A stretch of 64,000 bases of DNA. Source: Paramacrobiotus metropolitanus. Lineage: Eukaryota > Tardigrada > Eutardigrada > Parachela > Macrobiotidae. The DNA is taken from assembly GCF_019649055.1 (NCBI RefSeq), contig NW_026570407.1, positions 62,001-126,000 of the forward strand. Reading direction: 5' to 3'. Within the stretch, counting starts at the first letter, position 1. Each line of letters begins with the position of its first letter. Below are positions 53,479-63,895 of the stretch, piece after piece. Under the pieces are notes generated by a model. That model ran no database searches and was not told where the DNA came from. It saw nothing but the letters and a program-made list of their open reading frames with translations. The position numbers were made by a program, and so were the translations under genes.

Positions 53479-56105
53479 TAAGGCAAAAATGGATGGAACA
53501 GAATATCCCTGTTACCAGTAAAGATGAAAGGTCATTTTCCGTAGGAACAGTCCAAGTGAAAAGTAAAGGAGCAAGTGCGAACGCTAAAGGTCACGGTGAA
53601 AGCGCCGTGTTAAAAGGTCAAGAAACAGACTTGACACTGCGAACAGCGCAGCAGAAGAATAGCGAACCGGCACAGCAGAACTCCGACGACTCACTTGTGG
53701 ATGCAGTAACGCTGCAACGGAAGGAAATATGGCAAAAAGTAGCTTACAGACCGAATGGGAATCACGGGATGTGGATACCCGTGACGCCAAAAGCAAAAAA
53801 GAAGGCGGGAATGTCACAAGAAGACTACAGGGATATGCAGGAATTGCGAACGCAATATGAGAGAAAACGACTGGAAGAATTGGTTACTGGGAAAGAAGTT
53901 AAAAGGTCACCGAACCTTGCTCCAGTATTCAACGCAACTGAATACAAGAATGCACAAGCTGACCTGAATAACCCGCGAAACGCACCGCCGGAAAACAAAC
54001 CGCTGAATTATGGAGAAAAAGTCCCCAAACAAAAGCTGACAGGCGGCGGATTTGTTATAAAGCGCAATGAAAGGTCACAGGACTTAGCGCAAAATGAACA
54101 AAAAGGACGGTCAAATGAGATGGCGCAAACGCAACAGAGTAGCGCAGCTGAGAGGTCACGGGACTTATCGCAAGCATTACAAAAGGATGCCAACGACAAA
54201 TCACCAGCCCGAACGGATGGAATGTCTTCACAGACTAACCCGACGAAAACGAATAATGAAGTGTCAGCAAAAGTCATTGAATGGATGACCGAAAAGGGAT
54301 ATGATATGGTAACATATGAAAGGTCACCAAATGAGATGAAAGATAGCGAAGCAGATGAATTGAAGCGAGCTGACCAAATAACAAGTGAAGTCATTGAGAA
54401 GCTGCGAGACAAACGAAATGAAAACTGCAAAGAGGAACTGATCCACGAGACGATAAATGAAGTGACTAAAGGTCACGTGGACAGCACAAAAGCGAGCGAG
54501 CAAGTGCAGAAGGCTGAAAAGGTCACCAGTGGTAAAACGGTTACAGAAAAGCAAGTTGACAAGACAAAAACGCGACAATTTTACGACGTTCGAGCTGACG
54601 TTCCACACAGGATTGATAAGTTGAGCGAGATACTGAAAGGTCATAGCACTCTAGCTAAAGGGCAAGCGCTTCCCGATATGGATCCGGGACCAGTATCGCT
54701 AATTCCTGTGAAATGCAAGATTCACACCTTGAAGATTCAAAACGGAAAATTGCCTAAGAGAATCGAAGCGTACACTCACGAAGTGAAAGTTGGAGATATA
54801 AAGGTCAACGCAATGCTGGACACCGGCGCCGAGACGTCGCTGATCAGTAAACCGTTTTACGAAACAAATGGACTTCATATGCTCCCATTGCCACCAGACA
54901 GATTGGTGAAGATAAACGGAATTAGCGGAACGTCAGGATTCCTGGTGACGCATTACTGCGTAGCACCAGTGACCTTAAGGAAAAAGACTAGCGAACATTC
55001 ATTTTACGTCCGACCGAAGTGCGACGACGTACAGGTGCTACTGGAATTCGACTTCTTAGAGAAGAAGTTCGTACTAATGGATAACGAAGGCGAAGAAGAA
55101 ACAGAAGATGATCCGAAACCAGCTGCCAAAGTTCAAGTCGGAAAGGTCACCGAACTTGTAAAACAGACGGGAAATGCTCAAACGGTTAATAAAACGCTAA
55201 TCCCAGTACCAGAGGCACCGGGAAAGGCAAAGGAAATGAGGGCGAAAAAAGAATTGTCACCATTTGAGCAGCTACAAATGATTCAACAGGAGATTGAAAA
55301 CACACTAAACCGGACAATGCTGACACAAAAGGGAAGAGAAAAGGTCATCCCAGTACCAGAGGCACCGGGAATGACGAGAGTGCAGCAAAACGAGATTAGC
55401 CAACGGACAATCCCGGTACCACAGGCACCGGAGAAGAAAAGCGAAAGTGGAAATGCCAAAAAAGCGAACGAGAGGAAAAAGGAACCGCTTACGCCAGACA
55501 CGGAAGAGGCGATCATATTTCTCCCGGACGGGAGAAGTATGATCGCAGATAACGGTGAGCAAGGAGCCACAGAAAAAGAATACGTCGAAAAAGCTATCCC
55601 AGTACCAGAGGCACTGGGAAAGGAAAACGAAAGGTCACCAGCGACAAGAGTTGCGAACTTGGAACCAGAGCGCACTTCGAACCTTTTCGAACCACGACCT
55701 GCTACCGAAAATGAAACCGAAGAAAAAGATTTGCAAAGAGTACCAGAGCGTACCCCGAATTTTTTCGAACCTCGATCTGCTACTGAAAATGACGAAAGGT
55801 CACCAACACTAGAAGAGATTGCTGCCACACAGAAAGAAGCGACAGCTGCAGCGAAAGAATCGCTTGTGCCTGGCATGGAGTGGGCAAAGCCTATCCCAGT
55901 ACCAGAGGCACTGGGAATAAAGACGGCTAAAGTCACAAAGGATAAAAAGAGTGAAAGGTTGCGGATATTGAAACGAATAGCCGAAGAAGAGCAGATGTTC
56001 GTGAGCGAAATCCGCAACAAAGCACTTGAACAATTGAAAGGTCACCAACTGGACAATAAAACAGAAATTATTGAAATATCCTCCGACGAAGCGAGTATAA
56101 CATAA
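53475..56105 (+). CDS. Protease region of element 2
   Basis: 876 codons. Retropepsin MLDTGAETSLISKPFYETNG is at about 54815-54870, preceded by PDMDPGPVSLIPV, which matches the DDPGPVSLIPI in element 1. The N-terminal half is Lys/Glu/Ser-rich with repeated ERSP(N) motifs encoded by GAAAGGTCACC. After the protease are five copies of IPVP(E/Q)A(P/L)G/E and two of FEPR-ATEN. The frame ends at TAA 56103-56105, and the same frame continues open beyond, so the stop could be a CAA-to-TAA mutation. Protease processes the polyprotein. Confidence 0.8.
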   Translation: MIRQKWMEQNIPVTSKDERSFSVGTVQVKSKGASANAKGHGESAVLKGQETDLTLRTAQQKNSEPAQQNSDDSLVDAVTLQRKEIWQKVAYRPNGNHGMWIPVTPKAKKKAGMSQEDYRDMQELRTQYERKRLEELVTGKEVKRSPNLAPVFNATEYKNAQADLNNPRNAPPENKPLNYGEKVPKQKLTGGGFVIKRNERSQDLAQNEQKGRSNEMAQTQQSSAAERSRDLSQALQKDANDKSPARTDGMSSQTNPTKTNNEVSAKVIEWMTEKGYDMVTYERSPNEMKDSEADELKRADQITSEVIEKLRDKRNENCKEELIHETINEVTKGHVDSTKASEQVQKAEKVTSGKTVTEKQVDKTKTRQFYDVRADVPHRIDKLSEILKGHSTLAKGQALPDMDPGPVSLIPVKCKIHTLKIQNGKLPKRIEAYTHEVKVGDIKVNAMLDTGAETSLISKPFYETNGLHMLPLPPDRLVKINGISGTSGFLVTHYCVAPVTLRKKTSEHSFYVRPKCDDVQVLLEFDFLEKKFVLMDNEGEEETEDDPKPAAKVQVGKVTELVKQTGNAQTVNKTLIPVPEAPGKAKEMRAKKELSPFEQLQMIQQEIENTLNRTMLTQKGREKVIPVPEAPGMTRVQQNEISQRTIPVPQAPEKKSESGNAKKANERKKEPLTPDTEEAIIFLPDGRSMIADNGEQGATEKEYVEKAIPVPEALGKENERSPATRVANLEPERTSNLFEPRPATENETEEKDLQRVPERTPNFFEPRSATENDERSPTLEEIAATQKEATAAAKESLVPGMEWAKPIPVPEALGIKTAKVTKDKKSERLRILKRIAEEEQMFVSEIRNKALEQLKGHQLDNKTEIIEISSDEASIT

Positions 56106-56192
56106 ATCGAATGTGAGCAAAAAGCCACAACACAAAAGAAGGAGGTTGCCAACCCGCAAACGAACCGAAGGATATTAACTCCAGAAGAACGA

Positions 56193-57437
56193 ATGGGGAG
56201 TTGCGGACACGGTTACTACGAGGATCCGTGTAGAGTGCAACCACAACGGGAATGCACTGAATGTTGTCAAAATGCATCCCAAGATGACCTTTCAGAATGG
56301 CCGAGATGTAACGCTGCATTATCAGATCTTAAAGGTCAAGTCCAAAAGAAAACGAAAAGCATCATGCGGACAAACGAAATGTGGAAGCCACACATCGAGC
56401 GGTATCATTGGAATAGATATCGGACTTGGTTGTCGTGTGTTAAAAACTTCATTACGGGGAGAGGAAAATGGCTGAACCATTGGCAGCACCGTGTGGACAA
56501 CGGAATCCAAGATCCTCCTGACCCGGTATTAACTGAGCGGAAACTTGAAAGAGAGATAGACTCAATGAACGAGAAAGTACAGCTATGGGAAGAAGCTAGA
56601 ATAGAATTGTTCTGGGACTTCCGCATAAATCACATGTACAAAGGTCAAGGGAGAACAGTTATATTTCCAACAGGACTTGGTACACCGGTACACGAATCGG
56701 TGGTGGTATTCTGCAAAGCACTCAAAGATGATAACTGGGAGATATTCGGCAAATACTGGAGGAAATTCGAAGCGGAGATTCCTATATTTGATACAAAGGA
56801 GATGCGAGAATTGCAAGTGACCCGGAAAAGAAGGTTACCGGGACTGATGGAGAAGAAAAAGGTGACCTTTGCACCAGACCCTGACGGAGTTGAATACCCT
56901 GAACGGGGTGGCGACACGTGGTGCATGTATGAAACGATTCCGAGTGATGATTGGGTCACCGAAGAGCTGATGGCAAATTGTGTCTTCGTTGGTCCCAAAC
57001 GACCTAAAGGTTACGAGACGGTCCAACAGGATGGAGTTGATAAAGAGACTATAAAAGAAGCAGAGAAGGAGGAAACAGTTAAAGAGACAGCTGAAGGAGG
57101 ATCAAATGAAACAGAAGAAAGTCCGAAATCAGCCTTCGACATTGCACAGATGTTAACGGACAGAGGAGAAATGTGGAAGAAGTTCAAAGAGGAAGTCGAA
57201 AGGATATCGAATGAACAGCAAAACCCAGTAACTGAGGCAAAAAACGGGGAAAGGTCACTCGATAACGGTGAGGAATGCCCGCCGGTCAAGTCGACCGAAA
57301 AGCCATTAACGAACCTCGAGAAAATAGAAAAGTCAAAATTGGACGAAGAAAGGTCAAACTCCGATCAATCAGAAAGGTCACCAACGAGAATCCGGGTAGC
57401 AAGGAGTCACCCAAGAGTCGCTGCACGAAATGGGTGA
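56193..57437 (+). CDS. Conserved PR-RT linker domain of element 2
   Basis: Begins with a Cys cluster (SCGHGYYEDPCRV, CTECCQ). It then has RYRTWLSCVKNF and LWEEARIELFWDFRINHM, which align with RYKTWFTGVRNF and LWEDERLALVWEYREYHM of element 1. A Lys/Glu-rich tail follows. The frame is shared with both the protease upstream and RT downstream, separated only by TAA 56103-56105 and TGA 57435-57437. Function unknown. Confidence 0.7.
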   Translation: MGSCGHGYYEDPCRVQPQRECTECCQNASQDDLSEWPRCNAALSDLKGQVQKKTKSIMRTNEMWKPHIERYHWNRYRTWLSCVKNFITGRGKWLNHWQHRVDNGIQDPPDPVLTERKLEREIDSMNEKVQLWEEARIELFWDFRINHMYKGQGRTVIFPTGLGTPVHESVVVFCKALKDDNWEIFGKYWRKFEAEIPIFDTKEMRELQVTRKRRLPGLMEKKKVTFAPDPDGVEYPERGGDTWCMYETIPSDDWVTEELMANCVFVGPKRPKGYETVQQDGVDKETIKEAEKEETVKETAEGGSNETEESPKSAFDIAQMLTDRGEMWKKFKEEVERISNEQQNPVTEAKNGERSLDNGEECPPVKSTEKPLTNLEKIEKSKLDEERSNSDQSERSPTRIRVARSHPRVAARNG

Positions 57438-57479
57438 AAGGCAAAAGAAGGGGACAAACCCCTGCTCAAAAATTCAAAA

Positions 57480-60017
57480 GTGAAAAAACTTAGTGATTCG
57501 CGGGAAAACGAGAGTGACCTTTCATCAGAAGATAAAGAAGTTGATGAGCGCCCACTCGAAACGGCTGATAAAGGTCAAGCCGCTGCACAAGAATACGAGT
57601 GCAGCGATTCGGACTCGGAATGGACGAGTTCAAGCGATAACTCGACGACTTCGGAAGATTCAGGTGTAAGTGACCTTTCAGAACAGGAGGACTTAATGGA
57701 TTTCGATGAAGATGACGAAGTGGACGAAGGAAAAGAAAAAGAAATTAAAGTCAGAAGATTGAAAGTGGAAAAGGCTAGAATGTCGAAAGATGTGATTAAA
57801 GTCTACAGTGACCAAAGAATTAAATTGAAACTGTCAAACTGCACACGGGTAAAGGTCAAGATGGGAAAATATGCACCGGCTCAGAACAAGTTGATGTTTA
57901 CACCGGTCCCACAAGTGGAAACTGAAGTACAACCGTTGGCAGGAGTGACGGATCACAGGGGAAAATACTTTGAAATCGTCATCGCGAAACACAGTAGCAA
58001 ATACCGAGTCGTAAAGAAAAATCAGCTCCTCGGATACGTTGAGCCGTATGAACATATGGAAAACGTAAAGGTCAACGCTGGGACAGTAAAGAACGTACTC
58101 GAAGACCCAGAGGTGGATGATACGACGAAAGCGGAATTGACAAAGATAATTGGAAATCTGAAACTAGGACCTGACCTAACTGAGGAACAAAAGAACGACG
58201 TGTATAACGCGTTCTGGGAATTCTGGAAGGTCTTACCCACATCAAAGAAACCATATGGAGATGTGAAAGGGGTTACTCACGTAATCGATACGGGAGATGC
58301 GAAACCAGTTAAATCTAACCCGGCCAGAACGAGTTGGACAGGCCGCGAGTTCATAACGAAGCATATAGAAGAGATGCTGGCACAAGATGTGATTGAACCA
58401 TCGGATGCCGAATGGAGTTTCCCAGTCGTATTGGCAGTGAAGAAAAATGGCGACGGAACAATGGGAACGCGATTTTGCGTCAATTACATTATGCTTAACA
58501 AACTGACGAGAAAGAATAACTACCCGCTACCGAATCCGGATGAGTTGCTCGATGCGTGCGCAGGCAACAAATACTATGGGAAAATGGACTTACAAAGTGG
58601 ATTCTGGCAGATTCCAATGGATCCAGCGTCAATCAACAAGACGACCTTTGTAACGCAAGACGGAATGTACCGATTTAAAAGAATGCCATTTGGAGTCTGC
58701 AATGGACCAGCGACATTCCAATTGTGCATGGATAAAGTGCTTTCGAAGGCGAAAAGAAAAGGTTGCGTCTTCGGATACATTGATGACGTGATTTTCGCCG
58801 GAAAAACTTGGGCGATCTTCATGCAGAACTTGAGAAACGTATTGATGAGTTTGGTCGAAGCGGGATTTACAATAAAGCCAACGAAGTGCGAATTTGGAAT
58901 GAGACAAATGGGTTTCTTGGGACATATCCTCAGTGAAGACGGAATTTGCATGGATCCGGAAAAGGTCACCGCAGTATCGGAATTCAAACGACCTCAAACA
59001 GAAAGACAGTTAAGGTCATTCCTCGGACTGGCGAATTATTATCGCAAGTTCATTATGGGATATGCACAGAAGACTTGTCATTTGTATGAGCTGTTGAGAC
59101 AAGATAAACAAGTGAAGAAGGACTGGACAAAGGTGCACGAAGAGGAATTCAACAGTTTGAAACAACTGTTGTGTGAAGGTCCAGTATTGGCAAAGTTTGA
59201 CCCGGTAAAACCGACCGTTATTGAGTGCGACGCGAGTAAAGAAGGAATTGGAGCCGTCCTATCACAAGAAGGTCATCCAATTGCATACGCGAGTCGTGTT
59301 CTACATGGAGCTGAAAGGAATTACGATGTGACGGAATGGGAATGTCTGGCAGTGGTCTTTGCTGTCAGAAAATTCAAGCCATTTATCGACTACGCGGAAT
59401 TCACCGTAAGAACGGATCACCAGGCGCTGACCAACTTACTAAGGTCAGAGACCAATAAAGTGGGAATGAACCCGCGTTTGACAAGATGGGCGATGGCACT
59501 GCAGGGTCACCAGTTTAAAATTAAATATAAACCAGGAAAGTACTGCGACAATGCGGACGCCTTATCAAGAGCGCCGATCGAAGGGCCAACTTGTCAGGAG
59601 GAAGAATTCGACGAGATCCCGAACTTCGAAGATTATAAAAAAGAATTCGACACGAAGGAACTAGCAATTGAAATTGGCCAGTTGTTCTTACAGATGGTGG
59701 AACAACGAGAGAAACGATTAAAGGTCACTTCAGCTACGGCGAATGAGTCGGCTGAAACAGAAGCGAAGGTGAACCGTGTAAAAAGTTGGCTTCCCACCGT
59801 TAGTGACTTAAAGGTCACCGGACTTGAAGCGGAATCTGAAGCACAAAATGGAAAGGTCACCGGACTTGACGAAACAATGGAGAAAAGAGATGACCTTTGG
59901 GAAACGGACAAAGTGGCACAAGCGTTGAACGAATGTCCGATTAAGTTGTTGAGATTCCCGAAACAGATGAAGAAGAGGTACAAACCGCTACCACGCTGTA
60001 AGGTCATTAAAGATTGA
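57480..60017 (+). pseudogene. Reverse transcriptase-RNase H of element 2 (copy A)
   Basis: 845 codons. An acidic N-terminus is followed by the full RT: VIEPSDAEWSFPVVLAVKKN, GDGTMGTRFCVNY, MPFGVCNGPATFQ, YIDD at 58776-58787, FLGLANYYRKFI, and RNase H TVIECDASKEGIGAVLSQEG to DNADALSRAP. It then runs into the pre-integrase linker and stops at TGA 60015-60017, where the duplicate copy has TGG. No integrase follows directly. Instead the sequence restarts inside RT (see the duplication). Confidence 0.85.
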
Positions 60018-61401
60018 AATGAACTCAGTACGGCGACAGTCCGCATCGTCAACCTACAAGGTGATGAGGAAGAGGAAGACGACTCGAACTTGCAGTTGCG
60101 AAATAAACAGTTATTGATGATAAACAGTTATTGATGAGCCTAGTCGAAGCGGGATTTACAATAAAGCCAACGAAATGCGAATTTGGAATGAAAGAAATGG
60201 GATTCCTGGGTCATATACTCAGCGAAGATGGAATTCGAATGGATCCTGAAAAGGTCACCGCAGTTAAAGAATTCAAACGACCACAAACAGAAAGGCAGTT
60301 AAGGTCATTCCTCGGACTAGCGAACTATTACCGCAAGTTCATAATGGGATATGCACAGAAGACTTGCCATTTGTATGAATTACTGAGACAAGACAAACAA
60401 GTAAAGAAAGACTGGACGAAAGTGCACGAAGACGAGTTCAACAGTTTGAAACAACTGTTGTGTGAAGGTCCAGTATTGGCGAAGTTTGACCCCGCGAAAC
60501 CGACCGTTATTGAATGTGACGCAAGCAAAGAAGGAATTGGAGCGGTATTGTCACAGGATGGACATCCCATCGCATACGCGAGTCGCGTTTTACACGGAGC
60601 CGAGAGAAATTACGGTGTAACGGAATGGGAATGTCTGGCAGTAGTGTTTGCTGTCAGGAAATTCAAACCATTTATCGATTATGCGGATTTCACCGTAAGA
60701 ACGGATCACCAGGCGCTGACTAACCTATTGAGGTCGGAAACGAATAAAGTTGGAATGAACCCGCGTTTGACGAGATGGGCAATGGCGCTGCAAGGTCACC
60801 AGTTCAAAATCGAATATAAACCGGGAAAGTACTGCGATAATGCGGACGCACTATCAAGAGCGCCAATTGAAGGTCCAACGTGCCATGAAGAAGAATTCGA
60901 CGAAATTCCGAATTTTGAAGATTACAAGAAAGAATTTGACACGAAAGAACCAGCGATTGAAATTGGACAGCTGTTCTTACAGATGGCGGAACAGAGAGAA
61001 GAACGCTTAAAGGTCACTTCAGCTACGGCGAATGAGTCGGCTGAAAACGAAGCAAAAGTGAACCGGGTAAAAAGTTGGTTGCCCACCGTGAGTGACCTAA
61101 AAGTCACCGGACTCGAAGCGGAATCCGAACCTCAAAACGGAAAGGTCACGGAACTTCATGAAACAACGGAGAATAGAGATGACCTTTGGGAAACGGACAA
61201 AGTGACACAGGCGCTGAACGAATGCCCGATTAAGTTGCTGAGATTCCCAAAACAGACGAAAAAGAGATACAATCCGTTACCGCGATGTCAGGTCATCAAG
61301 GATTGGAAAGAACTCAGCACAGCGACAGTTCGCATTGTCAACCTGCAAGGTGATGAGGAAGAGGAAGATGACTCGAACTTACAGTTGCGCAATAAACAGT
61401 T
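58841..61401 (+). repeat. 1289-bp internal direct duplication with diverged copies
   Basis: 58841-60129 and 60130-61401 align at a constant offset of 1289, covering the RT thumb, RNase H and the start of the pre-integrase linker. Differences are frequent and mostly at third codon positions. A 17-bp sequence, TAAACAGTTATTGATGA, is repeated head-to-tail at the junction (60104-60137). The divergence means the copies did not arise by a recent simple tandem duplication of one another. Confidence 0.9.
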
Positions 61402-62143
61402 GAAGGATCCCCATCTGGCAATGATAATAGACGAATTGGAACATCTACCAGATGCTGAAACGAGATCGAAATTTGAAGTGCATTACCAGTTATGGAACGG
61501 CATATTGTACCGAGTAAAGGACAAAAATGGGAAACTTGAAAGGTCATATGTGGTACCGTTGTCAATGCGAAGAGCGATAATCCACGCATTGCACGACGAG
61601 AAAGCGGCAGGACACTTTGGATTCGAAAAGACATTGACAGCAATCCGACTCCGATATTATTGGGATCGAATGAGCACAGATGTTAAGAATTACATAACTG
61701 CCTGTCAAGGATGTCAATTTCGTAAAACACCAAGGAAATGCCCACCCGGAAAACTGCAAGAGATTAAAGTGGGACATCCGTTCTTCCGAGTCTACGCGGA
61801 CTTGAAAGGACCGTTGCTACCGACGAAGAAACGTGGATATAAGTACATAGCGGTGTTCATCGATCAGTTGACGAAATACGTGATTGCCGTACCAATGAAG
61901 ACGGCTACAGCTAAAGAATTTGCAAAAGTGTTCGTGAAGCACGTGATACTAGTACACGGAGCACCGCACATCCTACATACAGATCGCGGACGGCACTTTA
62001 CAGCTGGAGTTTTGACAAAGGTCACCAATGTGTTTAAGATTAAACACACATTTGGAACAGCATACCATCCAGAAGGTCAAGGCCACGTTGAAAGACAGAT
62101 GCAGACGATTGCGGATGGCCTGGCGCAATACTTGAAAGCGTGA
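60131..62143 (+). pseudogene. Partial RT-RNase H (copy B) plus integrase of element 2
   Basis: Lacks the RT palm and YxDD. It starts at LVEAGFTIKPTKCEFGM, has complete RNase H and the linker FEDYKKEFD, then integrase: an HHCC region (HDEKAAGHFG ... CQGC, about 61590-61720), then the DDE core in YADLKGP, HTDRGRHF and GHVERQM. The frame stops at TGA 62141-62143, and the integrase sequence continues from 62144 in the next ORF. Element 1 is uninterrupted at the equivalent place. Confidence 0.85.
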
Positions 62144-62188
62144 AACGAAAGAAAGTTCAACAAGTACCTCCCATATGTCATTTCGGCG

Positions 62189-63325
62189 ATGAACAGAGTT
62201 GTACACGCCACGACCGGATATTCAGCATATTATATGCTGCACGGCAGAGAAATGACAATGCCGGAGGACGTGGTCACAAAAACGAACATCCCGGACGATT
62301 ATGGGACCCCAGACGAATGGGTAGAGACCATGAAGAAGAACTTGACCTTTGCCGAAGAGGTGGCGAGATGTAACATCAAAGATGCGTACGAAAAGAACGC
62401 GGAAATTTATAACAAGAAGAAATCGGAGCCGAACTTCAAAGTCGGCGACTTTGTATTGATACGACTCCCAAAGGATACGAAACAGGGGAAGAAGGAGAAC
62501 CAGTCAGACTTTAAGTCAAAATACGATAAAGTATGGAAAATTCTTAGCTTCCCGCGAGCAAATGAAGCAGAGGTCATTGAACAGAACCCAAAGAAGGAAG
62601 CGGACTTAAAGGTCGTCTCAATCGACCGTCTTAAACCATGGCATCCACCATTGCCAGATGAAAAGTTGGAAGACGATCCTCAAGGAGAGATGGAATCAGA
62701 GCGAAGTCCACAAAATGATTTGAATTCCCAACGCAAATCATTTTTCGAACCACCTCTGCTACCCGAAAAGAAAAAGTCGGAAGAAGATAAACCCAGTGAA
62801 GCCGAGCAGGCTACGAAAAACGATACCAGTCAATTTTTCGAACCACGCTCTCTGTTACCTGATACAGGTGGAGATAAACCAAAAAAGAAGAGAGGGAGAC
62901 CGAGGAAAGAGGATAAAGACTTTGAGACAGCGGTTACAATAAAGTTGAACGCAGAAGCTGGGAATCTGGCAGAAAGGTCACCAGAAACTGGTGACCTTCC
63001 TGCCACATTACCAAATCGCCAGAAGGATGGCGAAGTACCAGAGCGTACTTCCAAAAAGGATTTGCAACAATCCTTTTTCAAACCACGCACTGCTACGATG
63101 AATGATAATGACCTCATAGAAACGAGAAAAGAGGAAATAGAAGCGGTCAAATCAAAAGCTGAACAATTGGGCCGTGATATAGCGAAAGCCATCGCGGAGA
63201 GAAAGGCTAAACAGAAGAAAAAGAAACTGACTCCTACGGAATTGTTGACCCAAAATGGTGAAGTTGAAGATGCGGCCGACAAAGAACTTCTTGATCGGAT
63301 AACTAAAGGACGCAAAGAAAATTAA
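62189..63325 (+). pseudogene. Integrase C-terminal part of element 2
   Basis: Continues the catalytic core (MNRVVHATTGYSAYYMLHGR aligns with MNRAVHATTGFSPYHMLYGR of element 1). It then has the SH3-like GDFVLIRL region, and a long Lys/Glu-rich tail with three FF-(E/K)-P motifs. It ends LLDRITKGRKEN at TAA 63323-63325, as the integrase tail of element 1 does (LLTRITTGREK). Confidence 0.78.
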
Positions 63326-63445
63326 CCCAAAAGTATAAGGGGTTTTTACTTCACTAAAAATAGGAGTTGGGAAGGCGTAAAAAGGTCACCACCGCTATGA
63401 GAGCTAATCAATATTGTTTCATTATTACAGAAGGTAAGCCAGTTA

Positions 63446-63895
63446 ATGGATAGATTGGAACGACAGAATTCAGAGAATTCGGATTCGGAAAGTATTGGAA
63501 ATCCATTAAAGACATCGACCCCAAAAAGAATGGAAGGGGAATATGGATACGACACTTCATATGGCGAAGGGTCGACGTCGTCAGCAGGAACGGCACAGAA
63601 CGAGCCAGGCCAGGGAGGTTATTATGGCGGCCCGGAGTATTACGTGTATCACGATCCGGGACAGCAGACGACTTACCAAGACACGGTTAACTGGGTGCAC
63701 CACGGCTTACCTGCCGGAACCCAGTATGCGGGACAAATAATGAGTGCCCCTTATCCACCGCATCCGGGATCGTATACCCCACCGATGGGACCACCGCAAA
63801 TGATGGGACCGGCAAGAATGTTGATGCCGCCACCGCAACAGACTACACCGAGCAGACTTGTGACTTGGGACATGGAGGATTTGGCGGAATACTAG
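63446..63895 (+). CDS. Proline-rich ORF in the env position (element 2), partial
   Basis: ATG at 63446 (MDRLERQNSENSDSES). It is rich in Gly/Tyr/Pro (GGYYGGPEYYVY, PPHPGSYTPPMGPPQMMG). It stops at TAG 63893-63895, but another frame stays open to the window edge (SPILPPFPESGGLSLLDIG), so a frameshift near 63880 is likely and the real protein is longer. Position and composition match the 676-residue ORF5 of element 1. No signal peptide or membrane segment. Confidence 0.6.
   Translation: MDRLERQNSENSDSESIGNPLKTSTPKRMEGEYGYDTSYGEGSTSSAGTAQNEPGQGGYYGGPEYYVYHDPGQQTTYQDTVNWVHHGLPAGTQYAGQIMSAPYPPHPGSYTPPMGPPQMMGPARMLMPPPQQTTPSRLVTWDMEDLAEY

Noticed and set aside
52530-53486. 318-codon minus-strand ORF
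   Set aside because: Antisense to the Gly-rich Gag tail and repeat ORF of element 2; its His/Phe/Cys-rich composition mirrors the repeats on the other strand.
55283-56020. 245-codon minus-strand ORF
   Set aside because: Shadow of the repeat-rich protease tail of element 2; Ser/Phe/Val-rich because of the repeated words on the coding strand.
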